A program made the translations under genes and the position numbers. Shown here in pieces: positions 26,540 to 35,111 of a stretch of DNA of 64,000 nucleotides. How positions within the stretch are numbered: the stretch's first letter is position 1; each line of letters begins with the position of its first letter. The notes under the pieces are model-generated. The model worked only from the letters and a program-made list of their open reading frames with translations. It searched no databases and was not told the DNA's origin. Where the stretch lies: contig CAVVHH010000002.1 of the NCBI GenBank assembly GCA_963748005.1, positions 496,001 through 560,000 on the forward strand. The letters are read 5' to 3'. The DNA is from CAILZL01 sp963748005 (lineage in GTDB: Bacteria; Pseudomonadota; Gammaproteobacteria; Steroidobacterales; Steroidobacteraceae).

Positions 26540-27955
26540 ATGAAAATTAAACGCATTGTTCAAGTTTTCGTTGCCATCGCAGCCGGATTGGCCGGCGTCG
26601 CTTCTGCGCAAGCTGCACTGCGCGTGGGGGCGGCACGTGTCGACATGACTACGGCTTACGGTGCATCTCAATCCGGCAAGTACGATCATGAGCGCGTCCA
26701 TGCGCGTGCGATCGTGCTGGACAACGGTACGGCGCGGGCTGCACTGATCAGCTTTGAAGGTTACGAAGACTTCGACATCGGCACGACTTTGAATGCGGTG
26801 GCCGCGGCACTCAATTGCCCGGTCGAAAACATCATCATTTCAAATATCCACAATCACAGTCCGGGCGCTACCCGACTGAATGTCGGGGGCACGCAGCCCC
26901 GGTACACCAACGCGTCAAAGCACATCATGGAGGCCGTCAATCAGGCAAAGGCCAAACTGCAGCCAGCGCGCATGACGTATGGTACGGGGGCCTCGTATAT
27001 GGGCGTCAATCGCGATGCCATTGATCCTGTCTCGCGCAAGTGGGTGCAGGGGTCGAACCTGGATGCGCCCGTCGACCGAGCGGTGTCAGTGCTGAGTTTC
27101 CTTAAACCCAGCGGCGAGCCCATTGCAGCATATGTGAATTTTGGGACGCATCCCATCAACGGCTTTGTGCTGGGCATTGTCAGCTCCGACTTCCCCGGCG
27201 CCATGTCACGCTACGTTGAAAAGGCCTTCGGCGACAACATGGTGGTGGCGTTCTCTCAGGGCGCATCAGGCGATGTGAACCCGCTGCATCTGCGTCCTTC
27301 CAACAATGCCATGGCCGATCGTGCCGGTAATCCCATCACGGGCTTCGTCATCGACCGCGAGACTTCTGAAGGCCCGTTGCGGGTGGCGGATATGAAGCTG
27401 GATGTCAAAGGTCCTGTCAGCAAGGTCAAGCCTGCGGCTGATCCAAAGATCATCGATCAATTGTTCCGCTTTATCGAAAGCGAAGGCCAGGTGCTCGGTG
27501 AAGAAGTCATCCGGGTGATGACCTTTTCACAGAAGCCCACCGACGAAGTGCGCATTGCAGGCTTGAAGAAGGTGGTGACCTGCCCAGGCCGCATGCGTAC
27601 CAATGGCGATGCCCTTGATCCGGGTTCCCGTGAAGGGCAGGCGGCAATCTATAAAGACTCGGATCCGGTCAATCTGCAGATCGGCATGCTGGGTCTCGGC
27701 ACGGTCGCCGTAACTTCGGTGAATGGCGAGATCTACAGCGCGATCGGCCTGCGGATCAAGAACGAAGCGCCGATGAAGAACACATTTACTGCGACACCGG
27801 TGAATGTGCGTATTCAAGGCTACATTCCGGACGACGCGTCATACGGCCATCAGACCTTCCAGGTGCTGAACAACCGGTTGAAACCCGGCTGCGCCGAATC
27901 CGGCATCGTCAATGCCGTTGTCGATCTGCAGACACAGTATTTGAACGGGAAGTAA
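26540..27955 (+). CDS. Secreted neutral-ceramidase-like protein, paralogue 3
   Basis: 471 residues from ATG 26540, preceded by AGAGGGGGAA. Signal peptide IVQVFVAIAAGLAGVASAQ. LRVGAARVDMTTAYGASQ, SNIHNHSPGATR (His ligands) and FGTHPINGFVLG follow. The nucleophile segment reads GASGDVNPLHLRPS, with Asn where classical ceramidases have Ser. The C-terminal IPDDASYGHQTFQVLNNRLKP is nearly identical to paralogue 2, so the genes arose by duplication. It lies on the opposite strand about 4.4 kb away, with an ABC exporter and an esterase between. Confidence 0.8.
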   Translation: MKIKRIVQVFVAIAAGLAGVASAQAALRVGAARVDMTTAYGASQSGKYDHERVHARAIVLDNGTARAALISFEGYEDFDIGTTLNAVAAALNCPVENIIISNIHNHSPGATRLNVGGTQPRYTNASKHIMEAVNQAKAKLQPARMTYGTGASYMGVNRDAIDPVSRKWVQGSNLDAPVDRAVSVLSFLKPSGEPIAAYVNFGTHPINGFVLGIVSSDFPGAMSRYVEKAFGDNMVVAFSQGASGDVNPLHLRPSNNAMADRAGNPITGFVIDRETSEGPLRVADMKLDVKGPVSKVKPAADPKIIDQLFRFIESEGQVLGEEVIRVMTFSQKPTDEVRIAGLKKVVTCPGRMRTNGDALDPGSREGQAAIYKDSDPVNLQIGMLGLGTVAVTSVNGEIYSAIGLRIKNEAPMKNTFTATPVNVRIQGYIPDDASYGHQTFQVLNNRLKPGCAESGIVNAVVDLQTQYLNGK

Positions 27956-27981
27956 CACCGGTTCGCAAGTTCAGATGACAG

Positions 27982-28014
27982 CAGCGGCGCAATCTCTGTC
28001 AGATTGCGCCGCTG
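27982..28014. terminator. Strong bidirectional terminator
   Basis: A perfect 14-bp stem CAGCGGCGCAATCT/AGATTGCGCCGCTG with loop CTGTC lies between convergent genes. Confidence 0.7.
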
Positions 28015-28073
28015 GTTGAGCAAGGAAACTCGCGAGATGGAATGATGAAATCAAACCGCGACGCGTCGCGTAC

Positions 28074-28775
28074 TCAGTTGGTCGCAAAGCAATAAAACAA
28101 CCCGTCGCCACCCGTGGAAATCAAATTCGGCTGACTGCAGCCACGCGAAGGATGCGCCTGGTTCCACGAGGTGTTGCCACCCCCGGTGCGATCGTGATGT
28201 CCCAGGGTCGCACTGCCGTCACTGTTGCTGGTCCAGTTGCGGCAGGTGCGATCTTCGCCGGCGGGCCAGGCGCGGCCGTCGGATTGCGAGCCGGTGAGCA
28301 TGTCATGTCGATTGGGCTGATCGCCGCGACCGTTGACGACATTGCCTTTCTCGTCGAGCGCATTGTCCTTGTTGATCTGGTTGCGGTCGCGCACCACATC
28401 GCCATGCAGATCGGCAACGTTTTGCGCAATCAAAGCGCCCTTGGCGTTGTGCCACGGACCTGAGCCGATGCGATCACGTGCATTGACTGCCGGCGTGCTG
28501 GCAGTCGCCTGGGTGCTGAGATAGGCATGCCAGGTGTGGTTGCCCGCGCCCGCTGCCGTGGCCAATGCCTGGCAATGCGCGTCCGCGCCTGCCAGTCCAC
28601 CCAGCTTGGCGCCATCACCTGCACCTTTGCTGGTAATGAAGAACGTCATCGGCGCTGGCGGCTGGGCAGGTTGAGCCCCTGCGGCTGGCGCAGGCGCTTG
28701 AGCCTGTGCAACGGCCACGATAGAACTGCCGATCACCGATAAGACCAGAAATGCAGTACGTTGTGTGATTTTCAT
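28074..28775 (-). CDS. Secreted lectin-like/DUF1554-type protein
   Basis: 233 residues from ATG 28775. A signal peptide is followed by a Pro/Ala/Gln linker (QAPAPAAGAQPAQPPAP) and one compact domain. The domain has ADAHCQALA, HTWHAYLST, ARDRIGSGPWHNAKG, NRHDMLTGSQSDG, TCRNWTSNSDGSA and a C-terminal RGCSQPNLISTGGDGLFYCF. The four Cys and the Trp/Gly pattern look like a C-type-lectin/DUF1554-style fold. Probably a secreted binding protein; the ligand is unknown. TCGGGGGTC is the ribosome site. Confidence 0.72.
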   Translation of the reverse strand: MKITQRTAFLVLSVIGSSIVAVAQAQAPAPAAGAQPAQPPAPMTFFITSKGAGDGAKLGGLAGADAHCQALATAAGAGNHTWHAYLSTQATASTPAVNARDRIGSGPWHNAKGALIAQNVADLHGDVVRDRNQINKDNALDEKGNVVNGRGDQPNRHDMLTGSQSDGRAWPAGEDRTCRNWTSNSDGSATLGHHDRTGGGNTSWNQAHPSRGCSQPNLISTGGDGLFYCFATN

Positions 28776-28878
28776 AGCGACCCCCGATTGTTGGTAAGAG
28801 CCGCGCCCATTCCCAGACGAGGCTTGCACGAATCAGTGCCCCGGTGTGACCCTGGAAAGATGGACGAGTTCCGCTTAT

Positions 28879-29631
28879 CTACTTGAATACCGGTGTAACG
28901 CCCGAACGCTGGTACGCTGCCACCACCTCGGAAGAGGTCAGCACCTTGAGGATTTTCGCTGCTGCGTCGGCATGCGTGGTGTTGCTCAACACCCCGGCAG
29001 AGAAAATGAGGCGCGACTGGATTGCATCCGGGAACGGGACAATGTTTTTGGCGCCGCCGAACTTCAGTTCGCTGACCTGCTGCACGGCCGAAGCGACCTT
29101 GCCCTGTTGCAGGAGCGTCGCTGAAAAACCTTCGCTCACAATGGTCGCCTTCGGTTTTACGATGTCATTGAGCCCGAGTTTTTCGACCACCTGCGCCATG
29201 TGCTGACCGCTCGCGCCGCTGGCGGTATATGCAACTGAAGGTGTCGCCTTCATGAATGCGATGAAATCTTCGGTGGTTTTCATCACCGGCGTCGGTGCGT
29301 TATCCGCCACCGCGAGACCGACCTCTGATTGGACCAGATCCGCCTGCGCTTTCACCTGACCTTTGGCTGCCAGTTGCTGCACGGCTGCCTGAGTCAGAAT
29401 CACGATGTCGGCAGTTTCACCCTTGGTCAATTTCTCGAGAATGAGCAATGTCGGTGCGAACTCGACTTTCACCGGGCCGCCCGCGTGTTTGGGCAACATG
29501 GGCTCGATATCAACAAAGGCGCCTTCCACGGCAATGGTCGCCAGAATTTTTACCGGAGTGTCTGCGGCCATAACGCCTCGCATGAGAAAAATGGACAGGG
29601 CAGCTGTAATGATGAGAGTGCGACGATTCAT
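28879..29631 (-). CDS. ModA-like periplasmic substrate-binding protein
   Basis: 250 residues from MNRRTLIITAALSIFLMRG (signal peptide). Type II binding protein of the molybdate-binding class: ILEKLTKGETADIVILTQAAVQQLAAKG, SEVGLAVADNAP, TASGASGQHMAQVVEKLG and the last AAYQRSGVTPVF helix. No ModB/ModC genes are adjacent, so it is either an orphan binding protein or serves a distant transporter. Orphan copies of this class often accompany catabolic genes and may bind small organic anions rather than molybdate. Confidence 0.8.
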   Translation of the reverse strand: MNRRTLIITAALSIFLMRGVMAADTPVKILATIAVEGAFVDIEPMLPKHAGGPVKVEFAPTLLILEKLTKGETADIVILTQAAVQQLAAKGQVKAQADLVQSEVGLAVADNAPTPVMKTTEDFIAFMKATPSVAYTASGASGQHMAQVVEKLGLNDIVKPKATIVSEGFSATLLQQGKVASAVQQVSELKFGGAKNIVPFPDAIQSRLIFSAGVLSNTTHADAAAKILKVLTSSEVVAAYQRSGVTPVFK

Positions 29632-29662
29632 GTTGTTCTCCTGTGGAAACCCCAAGTTTTCA

Positions 29663-29709
29663 GTTCCACTGCGTCAGAAAGCAATCAGTGCTTTCTGACG
29701 CAGTGGAAC
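29663..29709. terminator. Exceptionally long perfect hairpin
   Basis: A perfect 21-bp inverted repeat (left arm 29663-29683, right arm 29689-29709) with a 5-nt loop ATCAG. The right arm begins at the last base of the stop codon of the SDR gene and the left arm lies just before the binding-protein leader. It probably terminates SDR transcription or protects the mRNA end. Confidence 0.7.
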
Positions 29710-30461
29710 TAGCCACGGCCGACGAATGGCATATTGGTTGCCATGATAGTCATCTGTAGTACGTTTGCGTCCAGCGGCAGTTCAGCCATCATCAATACGG
29801 TCGGGCCGATGTCCGCCACGTTCATCGTCGGCTCCGTGCTCATGGTACCGTTGGCCTGCGGCACGCCCTTGGCCATGCGCGCGGTCATGGGCGTGGCGGC
29901 ATTGCCAATGTCGATCTGGCCGCAGGCGATATTGAAGGGCCGTCCATCGAGCGCCAGTGTCTTGGTCAAGCCGGTCAGTGCATGTTTGGTCGCCGTATAT
30001 GGCGCCTGGAAGGGTCGTGGTGTAATCGCCGAGATCGAACCATTATTGATGATGCGTCCGCCCTGTGGATTCTGTTCCTTCATCATGCGCCAGGCTGCCT
30101 GCGCACACAGAAAGCAGCCGGTCAGATTCACGGCCACCACTTCATTCCACTGCTCCAGAGTGATTTCATCGATCGTCACCCTCGGCCCGATGATGCCGGC
30201 ATTGTTGAACAGCACATCCAGTCGACCGAATCTATTCTTTGCCTGGGCGAACAGGTTCGCCACTGCTGGCGGCTGGGTGACGTCGGTCGGAACAATCAGC
30301 GCCTGGCCGCTGCGACCCGCCAATGCGACGGTTTCTTCCAGCTCCGGAATGCGCCGCCCGGCGAGTACGACCGAATAGCCATGCTTCAGGAACGCTAACG
30401 CCACCTCACGGCCGATGCCGCTGCCCGCGCCGGTTACGATTGCGACTTTCGCATTCGACAT
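29709..30461 (-). CDS. SDR-family NAD(P)-dependent oxidoreductase
   Basis: 250 residues, classical short-chain dehydrogenase. The cofactor motif is VTGAGSGIG, with structural NNAG (DVLFNNAGIIG) and the catalytic Ser-Tyr-Lys in NNGSISAITPRPFQ and PYTATKHAL. An Arg/Arg pair after strand 2 (VLAGRRIPE) favours NADP(H). It oxidises or reduces a hydroxyl/keto group on an unidentified substrate. It is transcribed divergently from the dehydratase gene, in a set that looks like sugar-acid or aromatic-acid catabolism. Confidence 0.87.
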   Translation of the reverse strand: MSNAKVAIVTGAGSGIGREVALAFLKHGYSVVLAGRRIPELEETVALAGRSGQALIVPTDVTQPPAVANLFAQAKNRFGRLDVLFNNAGIIGPRVTIDEITLEQWNEVVAVNLTGCFLCAQAAWRMMKEQNPQGGRIINNGSISAITPRPFQAPYTATKHALTGLTKTLALDGRPFNIACGQIDIGNAATPMTARMAKGVPQANGTMSTEPTMNVADIGPTVLMMAELPLDANVLQMTIMATNMPFVGRG

Positions 30462-30514
30462 TGCAAGATTTCCCCAGAAAAACGTGAATGCTCCAAACGG
30501 TGCCGAAGTTCTTC

Positions 30515-30580
30515 ACCTCTCCCTGGGGCAGAGGCCGCGCGCCGCACCCTCACCCTGCCCTCTCCCTGAGGGAGAGGGTC
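30515..30580. repeat. Palindromic CCTCTCCC/GGGAGAGG intergenic repeat, copy 2
   Basis: ACCTCTCCCTGGGGCAGAGG, then CACCCTGCCCTCTCCCTGAG and GGAGAGGG. It shares its core with the repeat near 3940 and the one near 63264, and sits in the divergent spacer of the SDR and dehydratase genes. Confidence 0.6.
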
Positions 30581-30656
30581 TCCAGGCAATCGCCTCTGCT
30601 CGCCTTGCCAGGAAAATCGCACCCTGAATATTTGGTAGAGCATATAGGATAACGAC

Positions 30657-32390
30657 ATGGGCGAGCAGTCGAACAAAAAAGGTCTTGGCTTGAAGCGGGG
30701 GCTCACCAGCTACGGTGATGACAAGTTCAGCCTGTACCTGCGCCGCAGCTTCGCGCGCTCCATGGGCTACAGCGGCGAGATGCTCGACAAACCCATCGTC
30801 GGCATCTGCCACTCGACCAGCGGCTTCAACAACTGCCATCGCGACATGCCGGCGCTGGTCGAGGCGGTGAAACGCGGCGTACTAGCTGCGGGCGCACTGC
30901 CCATCGACTTTCCCACCATTTCGCTGGGCGAAACGTTTCTTGCCCCTACGAGCCTCAAGTATCGCAATCTCATGTCCATGGATGTCGAGGAAATGATCCG
31001 CGCCCAGCCCATGGATGCCGTGGTACTGGTCGGCGGTTGCGACAAGACCGTGCCCGCGCAATTGATGGGCGCAGCCTCGGCCGACATTCCCACCGTGCAA
31101 CTGGTCACCGGCCCCATGTCCACCAGCCGCTATCGCGCCGAACGTCTCGGCGCCTGCACTGACTGCCGGCGTTTCTGGACCAGCTACCGCGCCGGAAAAA
31201 TATCGGACGCTGAAATTGAACAAGTCGAAGGCCGGCTGGCCTCCACCACCGGCACCTGCGCGGTGATGGGCACTGCCAGCACCATGGCTTCGATTGCCGA
31301 AGCACTGGGTCTGATGCCCGCAGGCGCAGCCGCGATACCGGCAACGGATGCCGATCGCCTGCGCATTGCCGAAGCCAGTGGCACGCTCGCGGTGTCATTG
31401 ATCGGCAGCGATCGCACTCCCAGCCGCATCATCACTGCAAAGTCGCTGGAGAATGCCTGGCGCGTGCTGCTCGCCATTGGTGGCTCGACCAATGCTGTCA
31501 TCCATCTCACCGCCATTGCCGGTCGCCTGGGTCTGCCGGTTGACTTGCATCGCCTGAATGAACTTTCCGATACCACGCCAGCGCTGGTCGATCTCAAGCC
31601 CAGCGGCTCCGGCTATATGGAAGACCTTGCCGCCGCCGGTGGCATTCCCGCCGTGATGCGCGAACTGAAACTGCTGCTGCATCTCGACTGCCTTACCATC
31701 ACAGGCGAAACCATCGGCGAACGTCTCGCTGCCTGGGATACATGGGTTGACCGCTCGGTCATTCGATCGCTTAACGATCCATTGCAACCCGTCGGTGGGC
31801 TGATTGCATTGTTCGGCAGCCTCGCACCCAATGGCGCCATTCTCAAACGCGCGGCTGCAGACGCGGCGTTGTTCGAGAAGGAAGGCCGCTGCGTGGTCTT
31901 CCATTCACTCGAAGATCTTGCGAAACGCATTGACGCGCCCGATCTCGATGTCACCGCAGATGACATTCTGGTGCTCAAGAATGCCGGACCAAAGAGCGAA
32001 GACTGCATGCCGGAAGCCGGTTATCTGCCGATCCCGAAAAAACTCGCTGCGGTTGGCGTGCAAGACATGATGCGCATCTCGGATGCACGCATGAGCGGCA
32101 CGGCGTATGGCAGCGTGATCCTGCACGTATCGCCCGATGCTGCTTCCGGCGGGCCGCTGGCACTGGTGGAAAATGGTGATCGTGTGTGTGTGAGCGTAGC
32201 GAAGCGCTCGCTGGAATTACTGGTAGACGAGGCAACGCTGGCGGCACGTCGTGTGAAAGCACCACCAGCACCTGCGGCACCAGACAACCTTCGCGGCCAT
32301 TCCTGGCTGCACGATCAATTCATGACCCAGGCGGAACAAGGTTGCGACTTCAGCTTTCTCAGGAGAGGCGGTATCAACCCCGCACGTTGA
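30657..32390 (+). CDS. IlvD/Edd-family dehydratase, sugar-acid type
   Basis: 577 residues. Fe-S ligands and active-site blocks of the IlvD/Edd family are present: GICHSTSGFNNCH, VVLVGGCDKTVPAQLMGA, STTGTCAVMGTASTMAS, LAIGGSTNAVIHLTAIAGR, KNAGPKSEDCMPEAG and RISDARMSGTAYG. Features such as DKFSLYLRRSFARSMGYS point to the pentonate/arabinonate dehydratase branch rather than IlvD itself. It would convert an aldonate to a 2-keto-3-deoxy acid in the cytoplasm. Its 3' end overlaps the convergent MFS gene by 17 bases. Confidence 0.88.
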   Translation: MGEQSNKKGLGLKRGLTSYGDDKFSLYLRRSFARSMGYSGEMLDKPIVGICHSTSGFNNCHRDMPALVEAVKRGVLAAGALPIDFPTISLGETFLAPTSLKYRNLMSMDVEEMIRAQPMDAVVLVGGCDKTVPAQLMGAASADIPTVQLVTGPMSTSRYRAERLGACTDCRRFWTSYRAGKISDAEIEQVEGRLASTTGTCAVMGTASTMASIAEALGLMPAGAAAIPATDADRLRIAEASGTLAVSLIGSDRTPSRIITAKSLENAWRVLLAIGGSTNAVIHLTAIAGRLGLPVDLHRLNELSDTTPALVDLKPSGSGYMEDLAAAGGIPAVMRELKLLLHLDCLTITGETIGERLAAWDTWVDRSVIRSLNDPLQPVGGLIALFGSLAPNGAILKRAAADAALFEKEGRCVVFHSLEDLAKRIDAPDLDVTADDILVLKNAGPKSEDCMPEAGYLPIPKKLAAVGVQDMMRISDARMSGTAYGSVILHVSPDAASGGPLALVENGDRVCVSVAKRSLELLVDEATLAARRVKAPPAPAAPDNLRGHSWLHDQFMTQAEQGCDFSFLRRGGINPAR

Positions 32391-33675
32391 GCGCGCGAAC
32401 AGAGAACGCAAGAGCTGCAGACAGGACCAGTGACGCCGCGAGAAAATATAGTCCCGCATTGAATGACCCTGTGGTCTCGCGCAGCCAGCCGATTACATAC
32501 GGCCCGAGAAAGCCACCGAGGTTGCCGAACGAATTGATCAGCGCGATGCCACCCGCCGCTGCCGCCCCTGTCAGAAAGCGCGGCGGAATACAGAAGATGG
32601 CCGGCCGTGCGCCACTCATGCCGATCAGCGCTACCGACACACCAGCAACTGCAATCCACAGTGAGTCGAACACCACAGACAACATGAACCCGACACCCGC
32701 AACGCAGCAGCCGATGACGTAGTGCTTGAGATACTGGCGCGAACGGTCCAGCAGATACGACCACAGGATCAGGGCGATCGCACCCAGCAGATAGGGCAGC
32801 GCGGAGATGAAACCGATCTCCAGATTCGACAGGCCGTAACGCTTGAGGATCTGCGGCAGCCAGACATTCACGCCGATCGAACCGGTAACGAAAAAGAAAT
32901 AGGCCAGCGACAGGATCAACACGCGGGCATCCTTCAGTGCGGGCCACAGATCCTTCTGATTTTCGGGATGATCTTCTGCATCGAGCTGCGCGCGCAGTGC
33001 GCGCTTTTCATCGCCCGTCAGCCAGTGCGCATCCTCCGGCCGGTCCGCCAGCACGAGCAGGACGGCCACGCCCAGCACGCAGGCCGGCAACCCCTCAATG
33101 ATGAACAGCCATTGCCAGCCCGTGAAGCCGGCAATCCCGTCCATGTGCAACAACGCGGTCGATACCGGGCCACTGATGACAGACGACAAGGGCACGGCGA
33201 CCACGAACCATCCCATGATCCGGCCGCGCACCGCCACCGGAAACCAGGTCGCAAGGTAAAAGATCACGCCCGGATAAAAACCGGCCTCACAGACGCCGGT
33301 GATGAAGCGGATGACGTTGTAGCTGATCGGGCCAACCGCAAAAGCGGTCCCGGCGGCCGCCAGACCCCAGGTGATCATGATGCGAGCAATCCAGCGCCGT
33401 GCGCCGTACTTCTGCAACGCAATATTGCTCGGCAGTTCGAACAGGCAATAGCCGATGAAGAACATGCCGGCCGCGAAGCCGAACTGTCTGGGCGTGAGCC
33501 CGAGATCGCGATTCATCGTCAGCGCAGCAAACCCCACGTTGGTCCGGTCGATATAGCTGATGATGTAGGCGACGCACAGCAACGGAATAAGCCGCCACGC
33601 CGCTTTGCGCACGGCGCGTGCGGTCAAGTCGTTCCCGGCATCCGCATGTAAATTGCTTGTTGTTGGCGCGGTCAT
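32374..33675 (-). CDS. MFS permease, anion:cation symporter type
   Basis: About 433 residues from ATG 33675 (CGGGGGGATC upstream); longer frames add an unlikely leader. Twelve transmembrane helices. The first loop has ISYIDRTNVGFAALTMNRDLG, typical of the anion:cation symporter family (phthalate, glucarate, hydroxyphenylacetate uptake). FELPSNIALQKYGARRWIARI is the A-like motif, and AVRGRIMGWFV follows. It should import an organic acid with protons. Adjacency to the dehydratase, with overlapping 3' ends, suggests it supplies that pathway. Confidence 0.85.
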   Translation of the reverse strand: MTAPTTSNLHADAGNDLTARAVRKAAWRLIPLLCVAYIISYIDRTNVGFAALTMNRDLGLTPRQFGFAAGMFFIGYCLFELPSNIALQKYGARRWIARIMITWGLAAAGTAFAVGPISYNVIRFITGVCEAGFYPGVIFYLATWFPVAVRGRIMGWFVVAVPLSSVISGPVSTALLHMDGIAGFTGWQWLFIIEGLPACVLGVAVLLVLADRPEDAHWLTGDEKRALRAQLDAEDHPENQKDLWPALKDARVLILSLAYFFFVTGSIGVNVWLPQILKRYGLSNLEIGFISALPYLLGAIALILWSYLLDRSRQYLKHYVIGCCVAGVGFMLSVVFDSLWIAVAGVSVALIGMSGARPAIFCIPPRFLTGAAAAGGIALINSFGNLGGFLGPYVIGWLRETTGSFNAGLYFLAASLVLSAALAFSVRALNVRG

Positions 33676-33913
33676 GATCCCCCCGAAGCAGAGACACACC
33701 AGTCTAAGGGAAGTCTGCCGCCCGATAACACAAAGAATGAACACAACGCTGCGCAAGCCCGTCAGGGAAATCCTGCGATGCTGGATGTGCTCAATACAAA
33801 ACCGGACTGAAACCTGAAGATTGAAACTCAAACCCGAGCACCCACCGCTTACTTGTTTGCCTGCGGTGTACTGTGGCCGTATAACATGAGACGTCGTTTT
33901 CTGGAGCAGCCGC

Positions 33914-35110
33914 ATGGCCAACCCCGTTTTTCACTGGAACGACCCCTTCCTCCTCGACCAGCAGCTCAGCGATGACGAGCGTTTGGTGCGCGATGCTGCG
34001 ACCGCCTATTGTCAGGACATGCTGGCCCCGCGCGTGCTGGAAGCCTTCCGGCACGAGAAAACCGACCCCGCCATTTTTCGCGAGATGGGTGAACTCGGCC
34101 TGCTGGGCCCGACCATCTCCGGACAGTACGGCGGCCCGGGCCTCAACTACGTTGCCTACGGTCTGATCGCGCGTGAAGTGGAGCGCGTGGACTCGGGCTA
34201 CCGTTCCATGATGAGCGTGCAGTCGTCGCTGGTGATGGTGCCGATCAACGAGTTCGGCAGCGATGCGCAGAAGCAGAAGTATTTACCCAGGCTGGCTACC
34301 GGTGAGTGGATCGGCTGTTTCGGCCTGACCGAACCCGACCACGGCTCCGACCCGAGCTCCATGGCGACACGTGCCTGCAAGACCACAGGTGGCTATCGGC
34401 TGGTGGGCAACAAGACGTGGATCTCCAACAGTCCGATCGCCGATGTGTTCGTGGTCTGGGGTCGCGAGGTCAGTGCAGCAGGAAATGTCGGCCCGATACG
34501 GGGTTTCGTGCTGGACAAGGGCATGCAGGGTCTGAGTACCCCAGCCATACACGGCAAGGTTGGCCTGCGCGCATCGATCACCGGCGAGATCGTGATGGAC
34601 AACGTGTTCTGTCCGGAAGAAAACGCCTTCGCCGACGTCGAAGGACTGAAGGGCCCTTTTACCTGTTTGAACTCGGCGCGCTACGGCATTGCATGGGGCG
34701 CACTCGGCGCCGCCGAAGATTGCTGGTTTCGCGCTCGCCAGTACGTGCTGGACCGCAAACAGTTTGGCCGACCACTGGCTGCCAACCAGCTGATCCAGAA
34801 AAAACTGGCCGACATGCAGACCGAGATCGCACTGGGTCTGCAAGGCTGCCTGCGTCTGGGACGCATGAAGGACGAGGGCACGGCCGCGGTGGAAATCACC
34901 TCGCTCCTCAAACGGAATTCCTGCGGCAAGGCGCTGGACATCGCGCGTTTGGCCCGCGACATGATGGGTGGCAACGGCATCAGCGACGAGTTTGGCGTGG
35001 CGCGTCATCTGGTGAACCTGGAAGCGGTCAACACCTACGAAGGCACGCACGACATTCACGCACTGATTCTGGGTCGTGCGCAAACCGGCATTGCTGCCTT
35101 CGCGAATTGA
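33914..35110 (+). CDS. gcdH: Glutaryl-CoA dehydrogenase
   Basis: 398 residues, acyl-CoA dehydrogenase fold. The GcdH signature is strong: GYRSMMSVQSSLVM, GCFGLTEPDHGSDPSSM, GLRASITGEIVMDNVF, and the catalytic Glu in AVNTYEGTHDIHALILG with RAQTGIAAF at the end. FAD-linked, it oxidises and decarboxylates glutaryl-CoA to crotonyl-CoA in lysine, hydroxylysine and tryptophan breakdown, passing electrons to electron-transfer flavoprotein. The CoA-transferase gene follows after one base, so they are translationally linked. Confidence 0.92.
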   Translation: MANPVFHWNDPFLLDQQLSDDERLVRDAATAYCQDMLAPRVLEAFRHEKTDPAIFREMGELGLLGPTISGQYGGPGLNYVAYGLIAREVERVDSGYRSMMSVQSSLVMVPINEFGSDAQKQKYLPRLATGEWIGCFGLTEPDHGSDPSSMATRACKTTGGYRLVGNKTWISNSPIADVFVVWGREVSAAGNVGPIRGFVLDKGMQGLSTPAIHGKVGLRASITGEIVMDNVFCPEENAFADVEGLKGPFTCLNSARYGIAWGALGAAEDCWFRARQYVLDRKQFGRPLAANQLIQKKLADMQTEIALGLQGCLRLGRMKDEGTAAVEITSLLKRNSCGKALDIARLARDMMGGNGISDEFGVARHLVNLEAVNTYEGTHDIHALILGRAQTGIAAFAN

Positions 35111-35111
35111 G

